Shown here piece after piece: positions 50,359 through 58,558 of a stretch of 64,000 bases of DNA (position 1 is the first letter of the stretch; each line of letters begins with the position of its first letter). The stretch is from Dehalococcoidia bacterium (GTDB lineage: Bacteria > Chloroflexota > Dehalococcoidia > Lucifugimonadales > UBA3495), in the NCBI GenBank assembly GCA_021295965.1, contig JAGWBI010000003.1, positions 51,729 through 115,728 of the forward strand, read 5' to 3'. The notes below the pieces were generated by a model, which saw only the letters and a program-made list of their open reading frames with translations, was not told the DNA's origin and did not search any database. The translations under genes and the position numbers were made by a program.

Positions 50359-51378
50359 TTACTCCGTGTCGTCTTCCGATGTGGTGACCCGCAGGAATAT
50401 CTCCTCCAGGCTCATGCCGCTCATCTGCATACTGAGCAGGCTCCATCCGTTGCTGACGACGGACCGCGATATCTCATCGCGCAGGTCCAGACCCTCCCTG
50501 AACTTGACGCGATATGCGTTGACGCCAGGGCGCGGATGGTGTGTTACCTCGGTGGCCCCTTCAATCCCGCGCAACATCGGCAGCACCTCCGCTGGCGGTC
50601 CGCCTACCTCCACTTCCAACTGGGCCACTCCGCGCAGGTGTTGCGCCAGGTTGTTCGGTGTGTCGGCGGCCACAATATGACCTTCGTGGATGATCAGCAC
50701 CCGCTCACAGATCATGCTGACTTCAGGCAGGATGTGGCTGCTTAGCACCACCGTCTGCTCTTGTCCCAATTCCTGTATCAGGCTTCGGGTTTCCACCACC
50801 TGTATCGGGTCGATGCCGATGGTGGGTTCGTCCAGCACCAGTACTTCCGGCTCGTGCAGGATTGCCTGCGCGATTCCCACCCGCTGGCGGAATCCCTTGG
50901 ACAGTTTGCCGATCAGAGTCTTGCTGTAATCCTCCAGGCGGCAGACGTCTATCACGTCGTCAATGCGCGACTTGACCCTGCGTCCCCGCATCCCCCGCAG
51001 CGTGCCCATGTATTTCAAGTAGCTGGTCACCGTCATTTCCGTGTGCAGCGGAACCGATTCGGGCAGGTATCCGACCCGCTTGCGCACTTCCAGGGATTTC
51101 TCCACCACATCGTAGCCGCCCAAAGTGACGGTCCCCCGAGTGGGCGGCATGAACCCGGTGAGAATGCGCATGGTCGTGGTCTTGCCGGCGCCATTCGGCC
51201 CCAGGAAACCCAGGATCTCTCCCCGTTGGACGGTGAAGTTCACGTTCTCTACCGCCGGCATCGGCCCGTAGTAGTGCGTAAGGTCGCGAACCTCTATCAT
51301 CGCCTCGGGTTCATTCGCGTCGGTCGCAGCCACGTGTTCGGGTTCGATTTCCGAGCGATTTTCTGCTTCTATTGCCAT
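50359..51378 (-). CDS. ABC transporter ATP-binding protein, GldA-like
   Basis: A 339-residue ATPase for the adjacent permease. Walker A GPNGAGKTTTMRIL, Q-loop region RVGYLPESVPLHTEMTV, signature LSKGFRQRVGIAQAI, Walker B VLVLDEPTIGIDP and a H-loop (VVLSSHILPEV) are intact. A C-terminal ~90-residue extension (LEVEVGGPPAEVLPMLRGIE) matches the ABC-2 exporter ATPases. The acidic N-terminal ~26 residues before MIEVRDLTHYYG may not be translated; that Met at 51300 is an alternative start. It is the first gene of the operon ending in cinA. Confidence 0.92.
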   Translation of the reverse strand: MAIEAENRSEIEPEHVAATDANEPEAMIEVRDLTHYYGPMPAVENVNFTVQRGEILGFLGPNGAGKTTTMRILTGFMPPTRGTVTLGGYDVVEKSLEVRKRVGYLPESVPLHTEMTVTSYLKYMGTLRGMRGRRVKSRIDDVIDVCRLEDYSKTLIGKLSKGFRQRVGIAQAILHEPEVLVLDEPTIGIDPIQVVETRSLIQELGQEQTVVLSSHILPEVSMICERVLIIHEGHIVAADTPNNLAQHLRGVAQLEVEVGGPPAEVLPMLRGIEGATEVTHHPRPGVNAYRVKFREGLDLRDEISRSVVSNGWSLLSMQMSGMSLEEIFLRVTTSEDDTE

Positions 51379-51503
51379 GGTAGATCCAAGTTAAGGCTGG
51401 TTTTCGACGGCCGCCAAGGTATCTTGACTGGCATACGCCAGCGCGGGGTCAATGGATTGGCGACCCCGGTGCCGGCGGTGTTTAACGACTGGATTTTCAA
51501 CCT

Positions 51504-51532
51504 TTGAATTGGCGTGGCGGCTATGATATTCT
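51504..51532 (+). promoter_or_regulatory. Putative speD promoter
   Basis: TTGAAT and TATTCT with 17 bp spacing, 77 bp upstream of the speD ATG; the -10 is only a partial match. Confidence 0.4.
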
Positions 51533-51560
51533 ATGCGTCACATTTTCACAAGACGGCGCG

Positions 51561-51585
51561 GCCCCGTCCCAACGGGGCTTATTTT
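51561..51585 (+). terminator. Hairpin with T-rich tail in the speD leader
   Basis: GCCCCGT, CCCA, ACGGGGC forms a 7-bp stem followed by TTATTTT. It lies 23 bp before the speD start, inside the leader, so it may attenuate transcription. Confidence 0.55.
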
Positions 51586-51608
51586 ATCGGTGGGGGCCAG
51601 ACGGCAGG

Positions 51609-52040
51609 ATGCATCTGATCATTGACGGATTTGGCGGCGACGCCAGTATGATGTGGGACACCGCCCGGTTGCGCGAGTTCCTCGACGAGTACCCAGCCTC
51701 CCTCGGGATGACTAAAATCACCGAACCCGAGGTGCTGGAATACCACGGCCCTAACCCTTCCGATAACGGCATCTCAGGTTTCGTCATCATCGCCGAGAGC
51801 CACATCAGCGTCCACACCTTCCCCCATCGCGACTATGTGAACATAGACGTGTTCTCATGCAAGTCCTTTGACCATGAGCAGGCGTTAGCCGATGCCCGGT
51901 CCCTGTTCAACTTGAGCCGGGTCAAAACCTGGTTGTTGGATCGTGGCCTGGAGTGGGCCAACGCCGACCAGGGAGCTCGGGAAACCCAGCGTCAACGTAC
52001 TGTCCTGCAGGCCGTCTCTACCGGTTCGCCCGTTGCCTGA
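51609..52040 (+). CDS. speD: S-adenosylmethionine decarboxylase proenzyme
   Basis: A 143-residue class 1B proenzyme that self-cleaves to make the pyruvoyl cofactor. Cleavage is between Glu63 and Ser64 in IIAESHISVHTFPHRDYV; catalytic Cys lies in VFSCKSFDH. The ATG giving MHLIIDGFGGDASMMWD is the family start; the longer frame from 51504 crosses the leader hairpin. It makes decarboxylated SAM for aminopropyl transfer in spermidine synthesis. Its stop overlaps the speB start, so SAM decarboxylase and agmatinase are co-expressed. Spermidine synthase (speE) is not in the window. Confidence 0.95.
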   Translation: MHLIIDGFGGDASMMWDTARLREFLDEYPASLGMTKITEPEVLEYHGPNPSDNGISGFVIIAESHISVHTFPHRDYVNIDVFSCKSFDHEQALADARSLFNLSRVKTWLLDRGLEWANADQGARETQRQRTVLQAVSTGSPVA

Positions 52041-52929
52041 ATCCTCGGTCCCGCCCGTCCCTTGGACGCCGACCAACTTCCTGGCCCTGCCGCCGGAGCA
52101 GGCGGCGCTGGACAACGCAGCGGCGGTGTTGATCCCGGTCCCCATCGACAGCACTACGTCCTACCGTAGCGGGGCGCGCTATGGTCCGGCTGCCATAATC
52201 GCTGCGTCCACCGCCCTCGAGGACTACGACCTGGAAATGGGTTTCGACGTCGCGGAATTGGGGATACACACCACGCCGCCTTTGGAACCCCATGTGGGCG
52301 ACCCGCTTCAAATGACAGAACGTGTCCGGGACGCAGTGTCCTATTATGCCGGCATTGGCGCCGGCAAGCTGACCGGCGTAATCGGGGGCGACCATTCTGC
52401 CGCCATCGGCTCCGCGCTGGCTCATCTGGAACACCACCCCGAACTATCCGTGCTGTACATCGATGCCCACGCCGATTTTAGGGACGCGTACCAGGGCACC
52501 GGCTGGGGACATGGCTCCTCAGCGCGGCGTATCTCGGAGCATTGTCCAATCACTCTCGTCGGCGTCCGCGCCCTGGCCCAGGAAGAACGCGAGTTTATAG
52601 ATGCGACGGGTATCTCCGTTTGCTACTGGCCGACCCCAAATTCAGACTACGCCCGTGACATTGCGTCGTCGCTGGGTAGCGCCGTTTACGTAAGTGTGGA
52701 CCTGGACGTGCTTGATCCGTCGGAAATGCCCGCCGTGGGTACACCGGAGCCGGGCGGTATGCGGTGGCCGGAGTTGCTGTTGTTGTTGCGCCACGTAGCC
52801 CAGGAACGGCACATCGTGGGGTTCGATGTGTGCGAATTGGCGCCCAATGAAGGGTTGCCGGCCCATGCCTATACGGCGGCGAAATTGGTGTACAAGATTA
52901 TCGCTTACGCTTGCTCCCCTACCTATTGA
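52033..52929 (+). CDS. speB: Agmatinase/ureohydrolase
   Basis: A 298-residue binuclear manganese hydrolase. Metal motifs GGDHSAAIG, YIDAHADFRD and SVDLDVLDPSEMPAVGTPEPGG are all present. The frame from PESSVPPVPWTPTNF starts at TTG 52033, overlapping speD by 8 bp. It cleaves agmatine to putrescine and urea, or an aminopropylagmatine to spermidine as in Thermus; the pairing with speD fits either path. A strong terminator follows 10 bp after the stop. Confidence 0.92.
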   Translation: MPESSVPPVPWTPTNFLALPPEQAALDNAAAVLIPVPIDSTTSYRSGARYGPAAIIAASTALEDYDLEMGFDVAELGIHTTPPLEPHVGDPLQMTERVRDAVSYYAGIGAGKLTGVIGGDHSAAIGSALAHLEHHPELSVLYIDAHADFRDAYQGTGWGHGSSARRISEHCPITLVGVRALAQEEREFIDATGISVCYWPTPNSDYARDIASSLGSAVYVSVDLDVLDPSEMPAVGTPEPGGMRWPELLLLLRHVAQERHIVGFDVCELAPNEGLPAHAYTAAKLVYKIIAYACSPTY

Positions 52930-52939
52930 TACAAGCGTT

Positions 52940-52966
52940 GAGCCGCCCTGTGGCGGCTCATTTCTT
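52940..52966 (+). terminator. Rho-independent terminator of speD-speB
   Basis: GAGCCGCC, CTGT, GGCGGCTC then ATTTCTT: an 8-bp perfect GC-rich stem with a tetraloop and T-rich tail. Confidence 0.88.
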
Positions 52967-52994
52967 GACAACCCGAACTGCCCAACCCTAAAAT
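52965..52994 (+). promoter_or_regulatory. Promoter of the HMG-CoA-lyase-like gene
   Basis: Consensus TTGACA, 18 bp, TAAAAT, starting in the tail of the upstream terminator. ATG lies 72 bp downstream. Confidence 0.65.
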
Positions 52995-53066
52995 CCCGGC
53001 ATCCAGGGCACCAGCGCTCCCTGATCGGAACCACCATTTTCGCGCCGCCGGCGCAAGGAGTACCCC

Positions 53067-54257
53067 ATGCCACAGCAATGGCCCACCGTTCACTATAAGG
53101 AAGAAGGGATGCGGGAGGGCATGCAGATCGAGGACGCCAACATCGCCGTTGACGACAAGGTTGAACTCCTCGATATGCTGTCCGAAACCGGCCTCAACAG
53201 CATCGTTGTCGGCTCCTTCGTCAGTCCTCGGTGGACGCCCCAGATGGAGCGCATCGACGAGATCGTGCAGAAGTTCACCCCCAAGGTCGGCGTCACCTAC
53301 AGCGCCCTCGCCCTCAACGCCCGCGGCGTTGAACGCGCTCGCGCCTATTCTCCCCCGCTCACCATCGAGCGCGACGCCTACCCCCGCCTTTCCTGCCATC
53401 TTTGCGACGTGTTCGCCCGCCGGAACACCAACCGAAGCCAGATGGACGAAATGGAACGCTGGCCCGCCATAATCGCCCAGGCTCAGGAAATGGGGATCAC
53501 TGAGGCCGGCATCGGCTGCAATGCGTCCTGGGGTTCCAACTTCCTCGGTGAGTTCCCGGTCGAAAGCCTGATGACTCTGCTGGAGTACCAGCATGGACTG
53601 TGGGAAGAGGCCGGCATCAACGTACGCAGTTGTTCCATGGGTGACCCCATGAGCCACTGCACACCCGCCAAGGTGGAGGAGAGCATCGTCCGCGTCAAGG
53701 AACGCTGGCCGGAAATCAACCACTTCCGCCTGCACCTCCACAACGGTCGCAACATGGCCATCGCATCCGCCTACGCCGCCATGCGCGTTCTCGGCGCAGA
53801 GGATACCCTTGAACTGGACGGCACCATCGGCGGGTTTGGCGGTTGTCCTTACTGCGGCAACGGCCGCGCCACCGGCATGGCTCCCACGGAAGACCTGCTC
53901 CATATGATGGAGGACATGGGTATCCCCACCGGCGTCGATATCGACAAGCTCATCGACTGCGTGTGGGCCGCCGAGCGCATCATCGGCCGAGAACTCTACG
54001 GCCACGTTTCCAAGGCCGGACCACGCCCTCGCGCCGGCGCCGGCAACCTCTACGACATCAACATGCCCTTCGTGGAAACCCTGGAACAGGCCACCCACTT
54101 CAAGAAGGGCGAGCAGATGTACGAGGGCGGTCTTTACCCCTACCGCGAGCCGGTCACCAGCCCCTACCGCGACCGCATCGACCAGGGCCTGCCTGCCTTC
54201 GGCGAAGCTCCCAACGAATTCCCCTGGAACCAGGACTGGCTGCCCAAAGCTGACTAG
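53067..54257 (+). CDS. HMG-CoA lyase-like DRE-TIM metallolyase
   Basis: A 396-residue TIM-barrel lyase of the HMGL family. The conserved Arg-Glu of the first strand appears as EEGMREGMQIED, the metal HxH in FRLHLHNGRNM, and the glycine/cysteine loop as GGFGGCPYCGNGRATGMAP, which resembles the GLGGCPYA loop of HMG-CoA lyase. So a Claisen-type cleavage of a hydroxyacyl-CoA is likely. Residues NPFPWN near the end are not typical; a ~60-residue C-terminal tail (about 340-396) extends beyond the barrel. AAGGAG lies 6-8 bp before the ATG. It has its own promoter and terminator. Substrate unknown. Confidence 0.85.
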   Translation: MPQQWPTVHYKEEGMREGMQIEDANIAVDDKVELLDMLSETGLNSIVVGSFVSPRWTPQMERIDEIVQKFTPKVGVTYSALALNARGVERARAYSPPLTIERDAYPRLSCHLCDVFARRNTNRSQMDEMERWPAIIAQAQEMGITEAGIGCNASWGSNFLGEFPVESLMTLLEYQHGLWEEAGINVRSCSMGDPMSHCTPAKVEESIVRVKERWPEINHFRLHLHNGRNMAIASAYAAMRVLGAEDTLELDGTIGGFGGCPYCGNGRATGMAPTEDLLHMMEDMGIPTGVDIDKLIDCVWAAERIIGRELYGHVSKAGPRPRAGAGNLYDINMPFVETLEQATHFKKGEQMYEGGLYPYREPVTSPYRDRIDQGLPAFGEAPNEFPWNQDWLPKAD

Positions 54258-54283
54258 TAGCGGCTGATTGCCGATCCACAATG

Positions 54284-54332
54284 ATGCCGGCGCGTGGCTC
54301 TTCGTAAATGAGAACCGCGCCGGCATTGTTAT
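54284..54332 (+). terminator. Terminator hairpin after the HMGL gene
   Basis: ATGCCGGCGCG and CGCGCCGGCAT (11 bp each) enclose a 21-base loop that includes a CTC/GAG inner stem, followed by TGTTATT. It speaks against the glycosyltransferase starting at 54268. Confidence 0.75.
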
Positions 54333-54372
54333 TGCCGCGGTCTTTCCCGACGCCGGGTATGTTGAGCGACCG

Positions 54373-57234
54373 ATGCAATCCAGCGCCAGAGAAGTTTGTG
54401 ACCGTTGCGGAACGGAACGGGTTCCCAACCCTGGCGTATGTTCCTACTGCGGCTACCACCGGTTCACCTCCGTTGAATCCTCCGGTGGCATCGCTGCCCT
54501 GATTAGACGTTTCTTCGCTCCTTCTGCATCTGCAAGAAGCAACGCCGCCCCGTCAACTCCGCCGTCGGCTGATGCCAACCGGGCCCTCTCTCCGCCCATT
54601 GACCGGACCGACCGCTGGCCCGCTCTCCCCTGTTCCGCAGACCACCAAACTGGCGACCGGTATTGCGGAAGTTGCGGAGCCCTGCTGCGGATTAATTGCT
54701 TGCACTGCGGCGCACTGAATTACGTCGCTAACCGCTACTGTACCGAATGTGGTCGCTCTTTCTATCGCCACTCACCATCCCGGCAGGAAGGGCGGCCTGG
54801 CGCTCTGCGTTTCCGCCCGCTGCGGTTCGCCCGGGTTGCGCAGCGCGCGAACGTTCCCAGCGTTCCGTCGCCCCGGCTTGCTGGCGCTAAATCCCTTTTC
54901 CTCAATGTCAGAAATGCGCTGGATTTTTCCACTGCCGATTTTGAAATCCCGTTGTCGCGCCGCTCCTTGCTCGCCGCGGAAATCGGTGTGGTATTCATCC
55001 TGGCTCTAGTTGGCTTCCTCCTGCGGGTTTGGAATGTCGGGAGCGTTCCCTCGGCGCCGGCCGGTGACGAAAGTTCCATAGCGCTGGAAGTAATGCGCAT
55101 CTTGGACGAGGGATGGATTGGCATTTGGAACGGCGCAGCCCTGGGTAATCCTTCCGGACATATGTATTTGATTGCCCCATTCTTCTGGATCGGCGGAACC
55201 ACCTTGGCTATGATCCGCCTTTCTTCAGTCCTGCTGGGCACGGCGATGATACCCTTATGCTACCTGATTGTCAGGATAATTTTCCCGTTCCGGGTGGCTT
55301 TGTTAGCGGCCATAACCGTAACTTTCTTCTACTGGTTCCTAGTCCAAAGCCGCATCGCTGTCGCCATACCTTTCTCCGTGTTCATGGCCGCCGCCAGCGT
55401 CTGCCTGCTGATGTACCCGGTGCGTTCCCAACGGCATTGGGTTGCCATCGCCGCCGGCCTGGCGTTGGGACTGGGGCTGTACAGCCATAAGGGGTACGTA
55501 ATCTACTTCATTGCCGTTTGGGGAGCTTCCCTGCTGGTCTTGCCCTTTGCATACCGACTACACCGGCATCAACCTATAGTTCTGGCCCTCCTGGTTTCGC
55601 TAGTCGCCGGCGGGGCGCTGTTGATGTTCTACGCCACATCCGGCTACCTCACCGACAACTTGGGCAGCCAATACAAGGTTAGTCAATCCGATCTGCTTTC
55701 CATAGGCTCGCACTTGAGTCGGTTAGTCGAAATAGTCCTTTTCGTTCACTTCCCTTTCCAGGCGCGTGGTTACCACTTCGACGGCATTGCCCCAAGTTCC
55801 CTGGTGCCCCCGGTCTTCGCTGTCTTTTTCTGGCTGGGTCTGCTGACTACATTGCTGTTCATCAACCGTCGCTCCTACCAACTGTTGTTGCTGGGCTGGC
55901 TGATTGGAATAGCGCCGGCCCTGCTGGTGCCAGGCGGAGAGACCCGCCGTTATCTCTTCGGAGTGTTCTTTGCTCTCCTCATTCTGGTCATTGGCTACAT
56001 GGTTGCCGTCCACCTGCTGACCCGATGGGTTTTGCCGAGGCTTGGGTACTCATTTCCGCCAAACGACCTGACTGCCCGCCGCGTTCAATACGGTATCGCC
56101 GCCGTCGCCATAGGCGTTTTTGCCGTCGGTTTTTCCGCCATCAATCTGAACCAGTACAGCCAGTGGACGAATACGCCGGAGGTACGCTTTCAGTTTCCCC
56201 CGGACTTGGCCAAGGCTGCGGAGTTTATTGACGCTCTTGACCCTGAGTACAGCGTGCGCTTCTACTCGGAAAGATGGGCCTTCGACAACGAAACGATACA
56301 ATGGCTGGCTCCTGACCGCGCCGGAGAAAACGGAAGCGCCAAATTCGGCGGTGACGGCACCATATTTTCCGGCGGCGTGGTAACCGCGCCTACCGCATTT
56401 ATGCTGTTCGACCGCTACGTGTCCCTGATTAGTGATCTGAAATCCGTTTATCCGGACGGTGCTGAATACCACATCATGGATGATGAATCCGGGGGCAATC
56501 TTCAGTTCATCGCTTACGTGATTGACGACCCTCCGTCGAGGGTGGATCTCCCCAAGTACTACCGACTCACGCCGAGCCCGGAGCAGGCCGAATTCCGCGT
56601 TGACGTCCCACTATCGTTCCAGTTCGACACGAACGGCTCGGCCTCGGTCCGGCTGGTGGTGAACTCGGAAACCGGCGGAACCGCTAACCTCGCTCACCAG
56701 GACGACCAGTGCCCGGCCCCCGCCAATTCCGAGGTCCTGCTGGCGCCGGGCGATTTCGTCATTATACGGGCCTGCGAACCCGGACCGGGCTATATTCAAC
56801 TGTACACTCAAGGCAACGACGCGCCAGTCCGAGAGTACCGAGTCATGACTAGCCCCGAATCCACCGCCGACCTTCTCCCAGCCGACTCGGATTACGGCAT
56901 TGCGCCCGATCCCGCTGACATTGACATTCGCGCCCTACCAAGTGAACACCACGCTCTGCAATTGATCACCAACCGCTCGGCCTTGATAATACCCAGCCCA
57001 GACAAAGCAGTGGTAATTCATAATAATCCTGACTTGCTTGGCCGGGACGGCTGCAAGGAAGTTGGCAGAACGCCGGAAGGGGATACCAGGCTACTGATTA
57101 TCCTGCCCAAAGAAGGTGAGAAAATCGTCAGCCCGTTCTATGTGGTTGGCTGCGCTCCGGGCCCGGCGGCTCTCGAAATTGAGAGCAGCAACAGTATCCG
57201 GCGGACTTACCTGTTCAATGTATCCGAGCCGTGA
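54373..57234 (+). CDS. GT39/PMT-type membrane glycosyltransferase with N-terminal zinc ribbons
   Basis: A ~953-residue protein. The cytoplasmic N-terminus has two zinc ribbons: CDRCGTERVPNPGVCSYCG and later YCGSCGALL with CLHCG and CTECG. The membrane part (about 195-590) has ten or so helices; the first outer loop has PAGDESS, the GT39-type catalytic Asp. A large outer domain (about 600-953) with beta strands (VRLVVNSETGGTANL) follows. GT39 enzymes transfer sugars from polyprenol-phosphate donors to proteins or lipids. The ATG at 54373 is chosen, since the earlier frame crosses a terminator. The zinc ribbons on such an enzyme are unusual. Confidence 0.85.
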   Translation: MQSSAREVCDRCGTERVPNPGVCSYCGYHRFTSVESSGGIAALIRRFFAPSASARSNAAPSTPPSADANRALSPPIDRTDRWPALPCSADHQTGDRYCGSCGALLRINCLHCGALNYVANRYCTECGRSFYRHSPSRQEGRPGALRFRPLRFARVAQRANVPSVPSPRLAGAKSLFLNVRNALDFSTADFEIPLSRRSLLAAEIGVVFILALVGFLLRVWNVGSVPSAPAGDESSIALEVMRILDEGWIGIWNGAALGNPSGHMYLIAPFFWIGGTTLAMIRLSSVLLGTAMIPLCYLIVRIIFPFRVALLAAITVTFFYWFLVQSRIAVAIPFSVFMAAASVCLLMYPVRSQRHWVAIAAGLALGLGLYSHKGYVIYFIAVWGASLLVLPFAYRLHRHQPIVLALLVSLVAGGALLMFYATSGYLTDNLGSQYKVSQSDLLSIGSHLSRLVEIVLFVHFPFQARGYHFDGIAPSSLVPPVFAVFFWLGLLTTLLFINRRSYQLLLLGWLIGIAPALLVPGGETRRYLFGVFFALLILVIGYMVAVHLLTRWVLPRLGYSFPPNDLTARRVQYGIAAVAIGVFAVGFSAINLNQYSQWTNTPEVRFQFPPDLAKAAEFIDALDPEYSVRFYSERWAFDNETIQWLAPDRAGENGSAKFGGDGTIFSGGVVTAPTAFMLFDRYVSLISDLKSVYPDGAEYHIMDDESGGNLQFIAYVIDDPPSRVDLPKYYRLTPSPEQAEFRVDVPLSFQFDTNGSASVRLVVNSETGGTANLAHQDDQCPAPANSEVLLAPGDFVIIRACEPGPGYIQLYTQGNDAPVREYRVMTSPESTADLLPADSDYGIAPDPADIDIRALPSEHHALQLITNRSALIIPSPDKAVVIHNNPDLLGRDGCKEVGRTPEGDTRLLIILPKEGEKIVSPFYVVGCAPGPAALEIESSNSIRRTYLFNVSEP

Positions 57235-57265
57235 TCCGACATTCGCAGTGAAACCGCAGCAATGA

Positions 57266-57287
57266 GGCGAGGAATTGCTCCCTCGCC
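57266..57287. terminator. Hairpin between convergent genes
   Basis: GGCGAGG, AATTGCTC, CCTCGCC forms a 7-bp stem 31 bp after the glycosyltransferase stop. No T-tract follows. Confidence 0.5.
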
Positions 57288-57339
57288 CCTGACATTTCCG
57301 GCGAGCCTTAGGCGGGCAACCCGCCGCGGCAGCCGAGCG

Positions 57340-58329
57340 TTACGCCGATGCGCAAGCCACGCTGATCACGTTCTGCGCCGTCTCTGGCACCGTATCCGCC
57401 GTCCACGTCGCCCCGCCGTCGTGCGTCCCGAATACCTGCCCCCGCCGCGTGCAGAAATACACCTGCGACGGGTCCTGCCGGTTTACTCCGATGCCAAAGG
57501 TGGTGCTGCCGGGATTGATACCCTTGTCGAACCGCTCCCAGCTTTCGCCCAGGTTGGTGGTTCGCATCACGCCGCCCTCTTCGCTGCCGAAGTTCATGCC
57601 CACGCAGGCGTACAGCGTGTTGGGGTCGCTGGGGTCGCGCACCACGCCGCGCGAGTACTTGATGTCCGAGAATCGGCTGAAGTCGCAGTCCTGCCACGAA
57701 GCGCCCTTGTCGGTGCTCCGCCAAACGCCGGTCCGGTTGGAGATGAGAACGGAGCCGGAGTCGGCGCCGCCCACGGCCACGCCGTGCAGGTCCAAAAGGT
57801 CAACGTCCCCGGCGAACTCGCTGTTGCGGATCGTCCAGGTGTGACCGCCGTCCGTGCTGCTGGCCGCGCCGCCCACTTCCAGGGCCGCGTACATATTGTT
57901 GGGATTGCTCGCCTCGATGTCGATGCCCAGGATGCGCATCGCGAACGCCATCTGTACCTGCGCAGGGTTCGAGACGGTGGCGATTTGGGCCCAGTTCTGC
58001 CCGCCATCTTCGCTCTTGTACACCTCGGCTCCCTCGGTGCCCAGGAACATGATGTTGGGGTCGTTGGGGTGGAACCGGATGGACCAGACCACGCGCCCCT
58101 CGGTCATGTTCATGCGCTGCCAGTGGTCGCCGCCGTCGGTGCTCCGATAGATGCCGCGCTGGGTGCCGCAGAATATCGTCTTCGGGTCATTGGGGTGGAT
58201 AGCGATAGCCCGCGCCTGGGTCGCCGGGGCCAGCCCATCCGTGAGCAGGTCCCAGTGGGCATCGCCGGCCGATTTCCGATAGAGTCCGCTGGCTTCCGCG
58301 CCAACGTAAACGATAGTGTTTCCTGCCAT
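57340..58329 (-). CDS. BNR/sialidase-like beta-propeller protein
   Basis: A 329-residue protein made of repeated BNR (Asp-box) units, as in sortilin/VPS10 or Ycf48-type propellers: GIYRSTDGGDHWQRM, VYKSEDGGQNWAQI, ASSTDGGHTWTI, VWRSTDKGASWQDC, VMRTTNLGESWERF and VFGTHDGGATWTAD, about one per 45 residues. DPNDPNTLYACVG-like segments precede them. No signal peptide; the chosen ATG (MAGNTIVYVGAEASG) follows GAGGAGG by 7 bp. Its biochemical role is unknown; a glycosidase active site is not visible. Confidence 0.87.
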   Translation of the reverse strand: MAGNTIVYVGAEASGLYRKSAGDAHWDLLTDGLAPATQARAIAIHPNDPKTIFCGTQRGIYRSTDGGDHWQRMNMTEGRVVWSIRFHPNDPNIMFLGTEGAEVYKSEDGGQNWAQIATVSNPAQVQMAFAMRILGIDIEASNPNNMYAALEVGGAASSTDGGHTWTIRNSEFAGDVDLLDLHGVAVGGADSGSVLISNRTGVWRSTDKGASWQDCDFSRFSDIKYSRGVVRDPSDPNTLYACVGMNFGSEEGGVMRTTNLGESWERFDKGINPGSTTFGIGVNRQDPSQVYFCTRRGQVFGTHDGGATWTADTVPETAQNVISVACASA

Positions 58330-58419
58330 TTTGTTGCCTCCTCGCAATGCGTGTCGGTACGGTGGCCGTTTGCGACATTTCAGCAGACCAAGCGTTAGAT
58401 GTCAAACGCAATCATTCCC

Positions 58420-58554
58420 TCATGCGTACCCAATTTGCACGGCCTGTCATTGCGAGCGAAGCGCGGCAATCTCGGTACCGAGGGCGCCCGTCGCTCACTC
58501 AACGGGATCGCCGCGTCACTACGTTCCTCGCGATGGCAAACTGGGTACGCATCA
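58420..58554. mobile_element. MITE-like element, copy B, with ~12-bp target duplication
   Basis: A 135-bp element. The ends TCATGCGTACCC and GGGTACGCATCA are inverted repeats with one mismatch. Inner arms are CCTGTCATTGCGAGCG and CCTCGCGATGGCAAA. GCAATCATTCCC is directly repeated at 58408-58419 and 58555-58566. It lies against the comF stop codon, which falls within the right duplication. No coding capacity. Confidence 0.8.
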
Positions 58555-58558
58555 GCAA

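Noticed and set aside
54268..54372. Earlier start of the GT39 gene
   Set aside because: It crosses a strong terminator hairpin of the preceding gene.
52923..54428. 501-residue minus-strand frame
   Set aside because: Antisense to the HMG-CoA-lyase-like gene; composition is shadow-like.
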